Shown: positions 42,183 to 52,629 of the stretch, piece by piece
How positions within the stretch are numbered: position 1 is the stretch's first letter
Layout of the letters: each line of letters opens with the position of its first letter
Assembly: GCF_001640025.1 (NCBI RefSeq)
Contig: NC_031672.1
Location: 3,286,001-3,350,000 of the forward strand
Direction of reading: 5' to 3'
From: Sugiyamaella lignohabitans
Lineage: Eukaryota; Ascomycota; Dipodascomycetes; Dipodascales; Trichomonascaceae
DNA length: 64,000 nt
Translations under genes and position numbers: made by a program
The notes under the pieces: generated by a model
Databases searched by the model: none
Seen by the model: only the letters and a program-made list of their open reading frames with translations
Told to the model about the DNA's origin: nothing

Positions 42183-43025
42183 TTACTCCCAGGTGGTAGG
42201 ATCCCAGCCAGGAGCAGTGACAAATTTGTCGGAAGCGCTTCCGAGGTTGTCGAGATCTTCCTTGGAAAGTTCGAAATCGTCGACCTCGATATTGCTCTTG
42301 ATTCTCGACTCAGTAGCAGACTTGGGCAAAGGCAAAAATCCCTTCTGGAGGTTCCACTTGACAAGGATCTGGGCAACAGACTTACCATACTTATTAGCCA
42401 AAGCGACCAGCTCGGGATCGTCGAGTCTATTGCCTCTCATCAGAGGAGAATAGGCTTCAACAAGAATACCGTGTTCCTTACAGAAAGCAGCAATGTCTTG
42501 ACGTTGGAGCCAGGGGTTGACCTCAACTTGATTGACAGCAGGCTTGATCTTGAGCTCGGGCCAGGAAAGCAATTCTTTAAGATGGTGAACGCCATAGTTA
42601 GAAACACCAATGTTCTTAACACTTCCCTCGACAACGGCCTCCTGCAAAGCCTTGTACGAGCCTAGTCTCAATTGAGAAGGACCTTGAGGAGCATGAAGAA
42701 GAATGAGATCAATGTATTCGATGCTAGCTGCATTCTGCAACGACTTCTTGATAGCAGCTTTCGTCTTCTCATATCCGAAGTCGTCTAACCAAACCTTGGT
42801 CGTATAAAATACATCACTACGCTTCACCGAGGGGTTGGTCTTCAAAAAAGCGGCAATTCCATCAGCAGCCTCCTTCTCGTTCTTATAGAAGCTGGCACTG
42901 TCAACATGTCTATAACCACTGCTCAAAGCAATCTGAACAATCTTGCTGGTCTCGCCTGGAGCAGCAAGGTATACACCAAAACCAATGTGAGGAATTTTGG
43001 CACCGGAACTGAGTACGAATGACAT
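42183..43025 (-). CDS. Aldo-keto reductase, NADPH-dependent
   Basis: The 280-residue AKR has the full catalytic tetrad: Asp42 and Tyr47 in GYRHVDSASFYKNE, Lys77 in TTKVW and His111 in LLHAP. IGVSNYGVHHL and PAVNQVEVNPW are substrate/cofactor-side motifs, and LPLPKSATESRIKSN binds the 2'-phosphate of NADPH. It belongs to the AKR3/AKR5-type group with yeast Ypr1, Gcy1 and Ydl124w; the substrate (alpha-keto esters, glyceraldehyde, methylglyoxal and similar carbonyls) cannot be set from sequence. The protein is cytosolic. A TATATAAATA box lies about 85 bp upstream, suggesting inducible expression. Confidence 0.9.
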   Translation of the reverse strand: MSFVLSSGAKIPHIGFGVYLAAPGETSKIVQIALSSGYRHVDSASFYKNEKEAADGIAAFLKTNPSVKRSDVFYTTKVWLDDFGYEKTKAAIKKSLQNAASIEYIDLILLHAPQGPSQLRLGSYKALQEAVVEGSVKNIGVSNYGVHHLKELLSWPELKIKPAVNQVEVNPWLQRQDIAAFCKEHGILVEAYSPLMRGNRLDDPELVALANKYGKSVAQILVKWNLQKGFLPLPKSATESRIKSNIEVDDFELSKEDLDNLGSASDKFVTAPGWDPTTWE

Positions 43026-43107
43026 TGTTGAGGGGTTGTTACTTCAAGTCTACTGGATCAATTGGAAGTAAAGTCTACGAATATCAATTGGAAGAATAAC
43101 TCGCCTG

Positions 43108-43117
43108 TATTTATATA
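43108..43117 (-). promoter_or_regulatory. TATA box of the aldo-keto reductase gene
   Basis: TATATAAATA on the minus strand, about 85 bp upstream of the ATG at 43025; a strong TATA consensus at a usual distance. Confidence 0.6.
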
Positions 43118-43265
43118 CTTCATAGTCCTTCACTGTTCCTCTCCCTCCTCGGTGCAGTAATGATCGACACCGTTAATTCCGCCATCTCACTAATCGTCTC
43201 GGTAAACGCCGATACATATCCGGCGATCGTCACCCAGTTCTCCAGGGAGTTGTACTCCAGTTTTT

Positions 43266-43318
43266 GCCTCCGGCGGCTGGGGCGCTGCCCCAGACCCCGT
43301 TGTGCTCGCTTAGCGAGC
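43266..43318 (+). repeat. GC-rich element, solo type-B left half
   Basis: GCCTCCGGCGGC end, TGGGGCGCTGCCCCA hairpin, and GCTCGCTTAGCGAGC hairpin with one loop change. Confidence 0.88.
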
Positions 43319-43607
43319 GACTGGGATTTTGGACCGGAGTCAAAGTGGGGTGAAAAGGTGCCGGGTGTTCATTGCAGCTCCGGTGACGTTTGTGCGAAAA
43401 CTTTTGTGGTGCTGCGACATCCAGAGCTTCAGCTTCTTCTCCACCAATTTTTTCACGTTTGTGGTTAATCCTGAATAATTATGCTGAGACCTAATTCTCC
43501 GCTCAGTACCATTAAAAAAACTCGCCCAATATACGTGCACAAAATTATTACTAGTCAACCTTGTTTGGTCTCCGAGAACATTTACTAAGCTCGGTTTGGT
43601 ACCCACT

Positions 43608-44003
43608 TTAACCACGAAACCCGGAAACCCTATACGGTCCAAGAAACTCCTGCGAAGTAGGAGCCACAAGATCTGGGGCGGAGCCCAAGCCGTCCGAGGC
43701 AAGTCCCCTGAACCAGCGGGGCTTTTTCAGGGGTATGTCGATCTTAGATAAGTCTGCGGACAATCTCCGATGAGATCCAGTTACCCGGCCGTGGAGCAAA
43801 GGGATCTGATCATAGGACTCGCAGAGTATGAGAACCATTAACCCGAGGACACCCTGCATTGGTGGAATAAAAATAGAGAGGAAAAGTAAATAAAATAACG
43901 CAGATGACGAGTTTTTACCTGCCATCTGTTTTCCTTCGTTCAAAAATCGAAACAGGTGGTCTTTTAACTCAGTGTACTGAGTTGATGTACTACTATTTGA
44001 CAT
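43608..44003 (-). CDS. Doubtful small ORF with hydrophobic middle and repeat-derived C terminus
   Basis: From the ATG at 44003 this reads 131 residues. It has a charged start (TQYTELKDHLFRFLNEGKQM), a hydrophobic stretch (ALFYLLFLSIFIPP then GVLGLMVLILCE), and a C-terminal part translated from the diverged GC-rich element. I recognise no family. Its start lies 35 bp from the FEX1 ATG on the other strand. A GGTAAAAAC after residue 29 could be a weak splice donor. It may be a small membrane-protein gene whose end was overwritten by the repeat, or chance. Confidence 0.2.
   Translation of the reverse strand: MSNSSTSTQYTELKDHLFRFLNEGKQMAGKNSSSALFYLLFLSIFIPPMQGVLGLMVLILCESYDQIPLLHGRVTGSHRRLSADLSKIDIPLKKPRWFRGLASDGLGSAPDLVAPTSQEFLGPYRVSGFRG
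43647..43700 (-). repeat. GC-rich element, diverged A-end right half
   Basis: CTCCTGCGAAGTAGGAG, then ATCTGGGGCGGAGCCCAAGC and CCGTCCGAGGC. Several substitutions break hairpin pairing, so this looks like an old copy. Confidence 0.8.
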
Positions 44004-44038
44004 AGATGAATCTGAATTTGCATTTTTGATTTTTAGAA

Positions 44039-45277
44039 ATGGCTTCTGAGAGTTCGACACCTCCAGATATTCCTATCAAAACAGAGCATGATAATGATGA
44101 GAGCGGTATAGTTCGTCAGAGATCGCACTCAATTTCTCATCCTCATCCTCATCCTCATTCGCATTCACATGGCCATCATAGACACCGTGTGGCTCTCGCC
44201 AAGAAGCCTATTCTTCCAGCGTTCTCCAACAAATACCTGGACCCTATTATTCTTCATTTGATTTTGGCGTTTTTTGGTATTGTGGGTGTTTTGGCAAGAA
44301 TTGGTCTTGACCGTCTGACTTCGTTCCAAGGGTCTCATTATGGAGGTGTCTTGTGGAGTAATTTCGCTGGCTGCTTAATCATGGGAGCTTTGGCTAAGAG
44401 CAAAGACCTTTTCTCTGATTTGATAGTTGAAGAACCTGATTTCAGTCGAATCGTTGACATTGTTGAACATCACGGTTCTGAAAAACCCGTTTTACATCGT
44501 GCTTTCAAGTCCAAGGCCGAGATTCCACTTTATGTAGGACTGGCAACCGGCGCTTGTGGAAGTATCACCTCATTCTCGTCATTTATCATTTCGTTGTTTG
44601 AACTGAGTTCGCACCAACTTACTCCTGGGGTAGCTTATCCGAACCCAGGATATGGTGTTCCTGTTTTTCTCAGTTATCTCATCGTGACTATCGCAGTCTC
44701 ATTCTCGGGATTTTATTTTGGTCACCACTTGATTGATGCCCTTGAAAAGTCCCGAAATGTCTCATTGGCACGATACACATTACTTATAGAGTTGGTGTTG
44801 TCGATGCTGGGGTTGTTGGGGTGGATTGTTGTGTTAGTTTTGACTATTGTTCGATCGGAATGGAGGTACTGGACTTTCTCGTGTCTGTTTGGGCCATTCG
44901 GAGTGTATGCTAGATTCTGGCTTGGAAAGCTTTTAAATAAAAAATCGACTAAGTTCTTCTTTGGTACATTTGCTGCTAATATTTTTGCTTCGATTCTCAT
45001 TTCTATTCTAGTTCTTCTTCAGCACGGTAAAAGGCACTCTGGCTCTTTGTTGGTGCAGAGTGTACTACATTGTCAAGTTATTTCAGCTTTACAAGATGGT
45101 TTCTGTGGAAACTTTTCTACTATTAGTACATTTGTATCTGAACTATCAGGATTTAAACGCAAGAGATATGCTTATTTCTATGGAGGAGTCTCTATTGGAC
45201 TTGGCTTCGCTATGGCCGTCTTAATACTCGGTACATACTCATGGGCAGTTGGACTGTCGGAATCTTCAGCTTGTTAA
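44039..45277 (+). CDS. FEX1: Fluoride exporter Fex (fused double CrcB/Fluc)
   Basis: The 412-residue plasma-membrane protein contains two CrcB/Fluc repeats of four membrane segments joined by a linker segment. GVLWSNFAGCLIMG and GACGSITSFSSF (residues 171-182) belong to repeat 1. GTFAANIFASIL and GFCGNFSTISTF (354-365) belong to repeat 2. It exports fluoride passively and protects cells from fluoride entering as HF. Both halves keep the pore Asn and the Ser/Thr-Phe-Ser-like motifs, though repeat 2 usually carries the working pore. A cytosolic N-terminal tail of about 65 residues has a PHPHPHSHSHGHHRH-type His-rich run, longer than in S. cerevisiae Fex1, so the protein exceeds the usual 375 residues. 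Confidence 0.93.
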   Translation: MASESSTPPDIPIKTEHDNDESGIVRQRSHSISHPHPHPHSHSHGHHRHRVALAKKPILPAFSNKYLDPIILHLILAFFGIVGVLARIGLDRLTSFQGSHYGGVLWSNFAGCLIMGALAKSKDLFSDLIVEEPDFSRIVDIVEHHGSEKPVLHRAFKSKAEIPLYVGLATGACGSITSFSSFIISLFELSSHQLTPGVAYPNPGYGVPVFLSYLIVTIAVSFSGFYFGHHLIDALEKSRNVSLARYTLLIELVLSMLGLLGWIVVLVLTIVRSEWRYWTFSCLFGPFGVYARFWLGKLLNKKSTKFFFGTFAANIFASILISILVLLQHGKRHSGSLLVQSVLHCQVISALQDGFCGNFSTISTFVSELSGFKRKRYAYFYGGVSIGLGFAMAVLILGTYSWAVGLSESSAC

Positions 45278-46433
45278 AATTTTTTTTATTTATCTTAGCT
45301 ATCTGTACAATACTATTAATTTCCTGTTCCATTTGTATTGAGACCTTATTGTAAATTATAATAACTAATAATAATTGTAAATTCTTGTTACCAGAGCTCT
45401 GTCCTATCCCTTTCCTCGTTGCCCTCAGTCTATCTGTAAGGGGGACCAAGTTTCTACCATAGAATGGGAATTTGAGACTGAACAATGGATTAACTAGAGC
45501 TTAGGCTAGTCATCTGCTCTCTTGACAATAATTAAGATGTCAAGGAGGTCACATTGATAGTATTAACATTGTTGACATAGGTTGTCAGAAGTGGAGCTCC
45601 TCACACCTTGCCATAATATTAATATCTAGTACCGTGATACAAAAAGTCATCTGATACGCTATTCTCCCTCTAAACCCTTCCAAGTCCTATCAGTGAATTA
45701 CATTATCATCCTTGCTGGTGGACGGATGGATTATCCGGTTAATGATGGAATCGTACTCAGAGTGTCCAGGTGCTTACTGTCGGCTGCTCTGTTAGGCGAT
45801 AGCAACTGAACCCTTGAGCAGTTGCTAGCACAGGAGACCTGACCAGACAGATTGGAAGAAGAAACTTGAAGAAGAAACTTGAATAAGAAACTTGAACTGA
45901 TATTATTGTAATAAGAAGCTTGGGTACCCCCATTCATCGGGGTCCGTCAGTAGCAGAGGACCGACACCAGACCATGACAATAATGGGCAGTCTAAGTTAT
46001 CCGAAATAGAAGATCACATAACCTGGGCCAGAATGACCGTTGACGGCCTAGGCCACTCCATGGCCTGTGATTAGTCTTAGTCCCTGAAATGCAAACCTTG
46101 CGTTCTGATTATTACTTAATCGTGGACTATCATGAGAACGGGCCGAGACCCAATTGTCTCTTTTCGAATGCAGTATGCTTGCATTGTGCATGTGCCGGTG
46201 CTTAAAATGCAGTCGTAGCTCACCGGCTCGTCTGTGCCGATCGGCCCTTTTCTTTTTCTGCTGTTTGGTTGCTGATCTGCCGACGGTTGTCTAGGCCCGT
46301 CTTGATCGATCAATTATTCAACTAAACCACCACTGATTAGACGACTATATTCAAATAATCGTTTATATATCATATTAATCCTATAATCATGACTATTCTC
46401 TATTTCCCGTAGAACCTCATATTTTCAGCAAAC
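45278..46433. other. 1.16-kb intergenic region upstream of the arrestin gene
   Basis: FEX1 3' flank followed by the arrestin promoter. A short run of GAAGAAACTTGAA repeats lies at about 45856-45895. No gene or RNA was recognised. Confidence 0.45.
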
Positions 46434-48089
46434 ATGCCTCTATCTGCGATGAGAGACGACATTGCTTCTATTTGTCAGGGGAAACCCAGGACTCTGTATA
46501 GCTCACTACACAAATCTATCACAATTAGCTTATCGGTATTAGAGCCAGTTATATTTTTACCAGCTTGTCCAAAATATGGCGAAGACATTACCCCACCCTC
46601 TTATGAAGACTCGAATTGTAACTCGTGTAATACAATCGCCCCTCAGCCAGTTCTGCGAGGCTCCCTTGTTCTCAAGTTGTCAAAGCCTACAAGTATCAGA
46701 AGTGTATCATTGAGCTTATATGGTGTTTCTGAAACCCAATGGCCATATTACAGCCCCCTTGATATTGGCCATAATGGCTCTCCATATATTTCCAAAGACT
46801 CGGTTGTTATTAATCGGCATGAATGGCATTTCGCTCCAAACGAACAAGCTGCTATGGATACTATCAAATTAATAAAAGATTCAGACCAATCAAGCACTGT
46901 AACCACTTCCGATACTTATGGTGCTGATACTGTCTTATTTTGTAACCGTACGAAGGTTCAGAACAAAAATGAGTATTCTATCTATAATAATGCGTCTACG
47001 AACACCATTACTGGTTCATGCATACCACTTCTAGAACCACGAAATGATAACTTTGATGATAAAAGCCATGATGAGAACCATAAAAAGGAAAAAGAGACCA
47101 TATACCCTGCTGGAGAATACATTTATAACTTCACTATCGCACTTGGTAGAAACCTTCCAGAGACTGTTAGAACTCAGTTCGGCTCTATTAGATATTTTGT
47201 TGAGCCCAAAGTGGTTCACAAGGGGTTCTTTGGACATTCTAGCTCAGGCAAACAAGAAGTCGAGCTGGTGAGATGTCCTAAGTCTAATATTTATAACCCT
47301 CTTGCCAATAGCCCATGTCGGATATGGAAAGACTTTCGTAGTCTATTCCACTACGATATCCAATTAGGATCTCGGTATCTTACACTAGGAGAAAAGATAT
47401 CTCTGGTGATTCGACATCGGCCAATGTTTGAACAAGTACGCATCGGAGAAGTCACTATCGATATCGTTCAATACATTAAGTATACGAATTCATACACAAA
47501 GAAGAAGTCGTCCCGGTGCCAACTAGTACAGCTTGCTAGAAAGAAGTATCCACATCAGAATATGAGCGAAACTATTTTGTCTAGCGATGAAGCTTTAATT
47601 GACGCCGATGTTCTACCTGATACAAACAGCTCTAGCTACATGGCATCAAAGTCTAACACGAACTTGTCCGATAGCGAGGTAACAGACGGTGAATACACTT
47701 CCGACAGTACTAGCATTAGTGTCAGTCCAAGTGTGGCAGTCAGTGAAGTATCACCCTCCCTTGGACGTTCGGTCAGTAGTAGTACGGGCAGTACCCAAAC
47801 AGAGCAGCCCAGTGTCCAATTCCACACATCCACCTTGAGCGTTTCAGAAGAGCTGTGCTCACCGTCGGCCACGCTCATCCCTTACACAAGCTGCTCTCCA
47901 TATATTCAGGTCAAACACAACCTACAAATCTGCTTCAAAGTATCTGCACCGCATCCCAAGAATCCAGGACTTAGAAAGCAAGAGGATATTCTTATCCAAA
48001 TCCCTATCCATTTACTTTCATCCAAATGTACCACAGACAACCTAATTTTGCCTCTTTACCAGGCGACCCCTCCTGTACTCGCATGCTAA
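46434..48089 (+). CDS. Alpha-arrestin (ART/Rod1-like) ubiquitin-ligase adaptor
   Basis: The 551-residue protein has arrestin-N features (LRGSLVLKLSKPTSIRSVSL, GVSETQWP) and an arrestin-C domain (YDIQLGSRYLTLGEKISL, IGEVTIDIVQYIKYTN). FPETVRTQFGSIRYFVEPKV-like sequence at about 240-262 (NLPETVRTQFGSIRYFVE) is the hallmark junction of fungal ARTs. A PPSY motif at about residues 55-58 is a PPxY site for the WW domains of Rsp5. Such adaptors direct ubiquitination and endocytosis of plasma-membrane transporters. A Ser/Thr-rich stretch (about 385-480) splits the C-terminal part and may be phosphorylated. Which transporter it targets is unknown. The exact ART number cannot be assigned. Confidence 0.8.
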   Translation: MPLSAMRDDIASICQGKPRTLYSSLHKSITISLSVLEPVIFLPACPKYGEDITPPSYEDSNCNSCNTIAPQPVLRGSLVLKLSKPTSIRSVSLSLYGVSETQWPYYSPLDIGHNGSPYISKDSVVINRHEWHFAPNEQAAMDTIKLIKDSDQSSTVTTSDTYGADTVLFCNRTKVQNKNEYSIYNNASTNTITGSCIPLLEPRNDNFDDKSHDENHKKEKETIYPAGEYIYNFTIALGRNLPETVRTQFGSIRYFVEPKVVHKGFFGHSSSGKQEVELVRCPKSNIYNPLANSPCRIWKDFRSLFHYDIQLGSRYLTLGEKISLVIRHRPMFEQVRIGEVTIDIVQYIKYTNSYTKKKSSRCQLVQLARKKYPHQNMSETILSSDEALIDADVLPDTNSSSYMASKSNTNLSDSEVTDGEYTSDSTSISVSPSVAVSEVSPSLGRSVSSSTGSTQTEQPSVQFHTSTLSVSEELCSPSATLIPYTSCSPYIQVKHNLQICFKVSAPHPKNPGLRKQEDILIQIPIHLLSSKCTTDNLILPLYQATPPVLAC

Positions 48090-51000
48090 TTTGATAATCT
48101 CTTTGTCTATAATGATTTCCTCCTAATAAGTTGGAGCTCTGCCCCTATAGATTCTTTTAAAAAATAAGAATAAATATGAAAAAAAAAGCAACTGGTAGGA
48201 AGTCAGTGTTGTAGGGAAATGTGACCGCTGCAAACCAAAGAAATTATTCTGTAGTATTCAATCTGTATTAGACGATTGCTCATTTCTTGCCTGGTGACCA
48301 AGCAACAAAGACTGTAGCTATGGCGTGAACAATCGGGTGCCGTGAGACTTGGGGCTACAGGCTGTCTAGTACTTCACGGCCAACATGAACGAAAGAATGA
48401 ACCTAAATAAAATAATTTAAAGTTCGAATGGATGTGTAACTAACTGAAGAAAAAGCAGAGAGAAATGCTGAGGAGCCTCTTGTAGCATGCAGAAGGCGTT
48501 ACTTAAGAACTATAGTGTAGAGCAGGAATTTATTGATAAACGAATAGGTCACAAGTTAAATAAACCATCCGAACTAAGCTGCAGAACGAACTTGATTTTA
48601 AATTACATCAGTAGATTTCAGAGAAATCAAGGGGATATAGCCACTGGTCTAAAAGCTTTACACCCAACACTCGGCATAGCCTGCCATCGTTTATTTGATG
48701 CTGCGGGTAACGCTAGGTTAATGGATATCGCCCTTTAATGCATTAAAGAAGCAACCGATCCCTTAATCAAAGCAGGACTGGCGCCCCTCGTCGTCGTTCG
48801 TCGAACTCTAAAGACGACAAACATATCTTTGACATGTTTCCAACCAGAATAGCATAAACAAAGTAATAAATATCGGAAAAATCTATCAGTCAAAAGACCA
48901 GGCAATTAAATTCAAAATATATTTCTATCCCTTAGAGCAGCTATACTAGAAGTGTGAAAAGTGTGAACACATCGTTCTGGTGGCCAAGGACTAAAGTATT
49001 AGATTGTGCTTTTTATACAGAGAAAAATTTATTCAAAGATGAAATGTGATATAATAGCTGAAACTGTTTGTTGGGAAAAATCAACCTGAACTAGAATTCA
49101 GCCCGTGATATTGAATTATTCATTTGTCAATGCGAATTTTGGAAGGAAAATAGAGAGGTAAAAAAGCATGAAAACAAAATCAATGATGACAGGGTTCTCA
49201 AATAAAGCCCTAGTAAATCAGAATAAACAGATTGCTTTGTGAAAACGTCATACCGAACCGTCAATACAGAAAGTACCAAGAGTGATATTGAGCCAAATAC
49301 AAATGAGTCTACACCCATGATCAGGACCCCCACGGATGGGAGTTATCTGAACAATGAACCCATATCAAACCATCGGCCAAACAGTAGACTAAGAGAGATT
49401 TGTGATGTCCAATCACGTTGACCTCTCATCCGAGCTATAAGGGTAAATGGAAGCTCAAGCAGATGGAAAACTTTTGAGTGTAGTTTTTATATTTACTTGG
49501 TATTACAGTTTCTCGCGTGGAAAATTTAATGATTAATTCCCGTGTTTAGTATCAATAATATAGTATATATTGGTTATATGAACTGGTATTTCACTCGTTA
49601 AACTAACACAAAGTAATTAAATGCATAAAAAACTCAAGTACAGCTCTTTTTACTTTGCTCCAGGTGGGCAGTGGAACAACCCCATTCAGGGGACCCCCAT
49701 GCTCGACTCATCTCAGCAAGAAGAGTAGCGGAGGTTAAAGCGGAGCCCCATTTCAAGGAAACAGGCGAGTCCCGGTTCTGGCCGTTGGGAACCTGCAGAT
49801 CTGTGCAGAGCAGTGAACCTAGCTAGGTCAAAGAGGTCACTGGCAGCTGCAATGGGCTAACCGGTCGATCTGCAGGTCAGAAAAAATCCCGCAGTTTTCT
49901 GCAAAGGACTAACGGCGTTTCCCCACAAGGCTAGATATATTATCCTGTGACGGCACTGATAACCTGGGAACCTGAACTTTAAGACAGGGGTAGTGTCCTC
50001 GGGCATGTCAACTAATTTCAGCCTAAAGATGACGCTATCTCGCAGTTTATTTTTCTTTTACGATTATTAGTTAGTTGTAGTTTATTGTTTTTGGGATCGC
50101 TGCTGCTTGTGGACTGCAACCACCAACACCTCTGCTGACTACAAATCGTGGAGTAGTAGGTTGCTGCTCATCGTCTCCTGTCAATCACTAGCAGATTTGC
50201 AGACAATGATTCTAACTTCTAAAGCAACTGGAAGTATATTATTAGGGTCGGTTCTTGTAATTTTATTGGTCATTCGGACTCGACATTCCTCATGTAATGC
50301 TCAGACTCAATGACCATCTGAGGAGACATGCCTACGGAGTTTAATTTTTCATGAGTAATTTGAATGAAAAAAATGTATTATGCATTTTTTACATTTTTAC
50401 AGCATCTCCGATAAGGCTATTGCTGTTTGTTATTATTGTATGCTGACAGTAGGTCAACTGGCCAAAAAACGAAAAACCCGAATTGGTGGATTGGCGGCGG
50501 GTTGTACCGAACTCAGTTAGAGACTTAGGCTGTTAATATGCAACGACGTTGAACGTTACATGACCATGACTGTAGCTGAATGGGGGTCATCAGACTGCAA
50601 TGGGGGGAAAGCGGGGGACTTAACCACAGATTCACCGGGTCTTTTGCTCCTCGACTCGATCGATTGCCTGTATGCCCCGTGGTTTGTCTTCCCTGATCTT
50701 AAAAATAAAAATAAAAGTAAAAATAAATGAATACTTGACGGAAATAGAAAACATTTCTATTCGATGTGCAGAGCTTGCCAAAGATATGTAGCAGGGATAC
50801 TATTTGATTACGGTATGACGACTATGAGTATTAAGAATGGACGTTTTAAGATGGCTGGAAATAGCTTGAGGAAGGAAAAATATTTGACCAGTCCTTTAAT
50901 ACCCAAGACGGAGTCTTTTCGACCGAGGGTAAACGGGATTCTCGGGCATATGCATATACCACGTTCGATAAGCTGCATTTGCGGAGTGCAGCTTAAATGT

Positions 51001-52629
51001 ACTGTTCTCAGGAGATACATGAAAAAAAAATTATATACATATAAATATTATTGATTCTCGGATTATCCTTTGGATTTATTTTACCCCGTTCTCTTAAATT
51101 TTCCTTTGATTTAACCGGTACTGGTATTTGTTATTTACTATTTAGTACTGGGTATTTACTATTTAGTATTGGGATCTTTACTAATTACTAACTGGTGCTT
51201 TGGTCAGAAATATAATTTAATTAGGAACGGTATATTCTCTCGCATCAGTAATTATTCGAGACTCAAATACAACACAACTTCTAGCAGAGATCAGGAGACT
51301 TTCAAGTAAAATCTGATTGAAGAACAAGAACCTGGGTCAGATCTAGCGTCAAGTAAGTATACACATTGTTCAATTGGGGCTGGGCTGGTCGGTAGGGAAA
51401 CGGATGGGGGCAGTCCACAGCTGATTTCAGTGATTACCAGTGGTCAAAGCCGAGTTCGTAGATAACCCCACGTCAGTTAAGGATCGACCGTAACCAGCCA
51501 TTGGCTTATAAAAGTGAAAGCGTCCCTGCTATATGTTTCTCCGTAAGATCCGCTATAGGTAACCTAACTTTGGTAGTTGTCTAACCAGCCAGGATTAACA
51601 TTACCCTGCTTTAACAGCTCACTTCAGCTGCTTCTCCCTACTAAACCGAACTGAATTACCCTTGCATTTGACAGGTGCTTGACAGGAACAGGCTCCCATA
51701 CAGTTAGATAACCCCACACAGTGTGATTTCTCCCAACTGTTGCCCAAGTCAGACCTGCTTGTACGGCTTTCTGGTCCCGAACCTCACAATATTCTTTTCG
51801 GCCTGGGCCTTTTGCAAATAGTGTACCCCAGTTAAGCAGTGGTTACGTAGTGGTTCGTGAGGAACCCACCACCCACGTTTCTCCACACCACGCTGACTCA
51901 AAATATAAGATAACCGCATACAGTCGCGCTTCACGCTTCACCACTTTTAATCAGCGGTTATTTTTGCAGTAATTATATTCGCATCGTTTGTTTTACATTA
52001 TTGTTACCAGAGACTTTTTGGAACTGTATTTTCAGTTATCGTCAATTATATTGGAGAATTTATTAACGATTATTGTTAATTGATCTTACTTTTAAGTTGG
52101 CGTTTACCATATCATATCAGTGAACGCATCACAGTACGCCACATCTTATTATCCGAACTACCGTTGATACTTTTGTTGGTGGTTTATCGTTCATTGGAGT
52201 ATTTAGGGATTAGTTTTGGTGTCTTCTGTTGGTTCATATCAGGTTCACCGGTACAGGTATTATTTTGAAATTACTTTCGACATCGTAATCACACTCTGGT
52301 TTATCGTGTCTTCTGGTTGATACTCGTTGATAGGCGATAACAGATTGGTTTTCTAAGCGGGGTTGTTGATTAAATAACTAATTGAGTGGTTTATTTATTG
52401 ACTGTGACTGATTAATTGGTTAACTGATTGACTATTTGATTGATTAATTCCTAGGTTGATCTACCATACTGGAATCTTAGAATCGGTAAAGCGAGAAAGT
52501 AAAGAAAGAGTACAACATCTAGTAAACTGCGGATAGAACGCGTTTGCTTTACCAGTAGTAGAGATATCTTGTCGACGAGACCCACAAATAGAGGCTGTGA
52601 CAGTTGATCTCAACTAATCTGGAATCAAG
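48090..52629. other. 4.5-kb non-coding region upstream of the bHLH factor
   Basis: No supported gene. A 10-bp inverted pair CCTGCAGATC/GATCTGCAGG lies at about 49792 and 49866. TATAAAAG occurs at 51507-51514, about 1.1 kb before the bHLH ATG. A GGTATTTACTATTTAGTA-type duplication is at about 51133-51175. A good GTAAGTAT donor-like motif sits at about 51353. The long upstream region suggests complex control or a long leader; ORFs (up to 96 codons) have no recognisable features. Confidence 0.45.

Larger units (their letters stand above)
43026..44038. other. Divergent region between the aldo-keto reductase gene and FEX1
   Basis: It contains two GC-rich half elements facing each other (43266-43318, type B; 43647-43700, diverged A) separated by 328 bp of unrelated sequence. 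A minus-strand ORF (43608-44003) begins 35 bp from the FEX1 ATG and is treated as doubtful. Confidence 0.45.

Noticed and set aside
48487..48738. 83-residue ORF after the arrestin gene
   Set aside because: No family resemblance and isolated in A/T-rich DNA; length is within chance.
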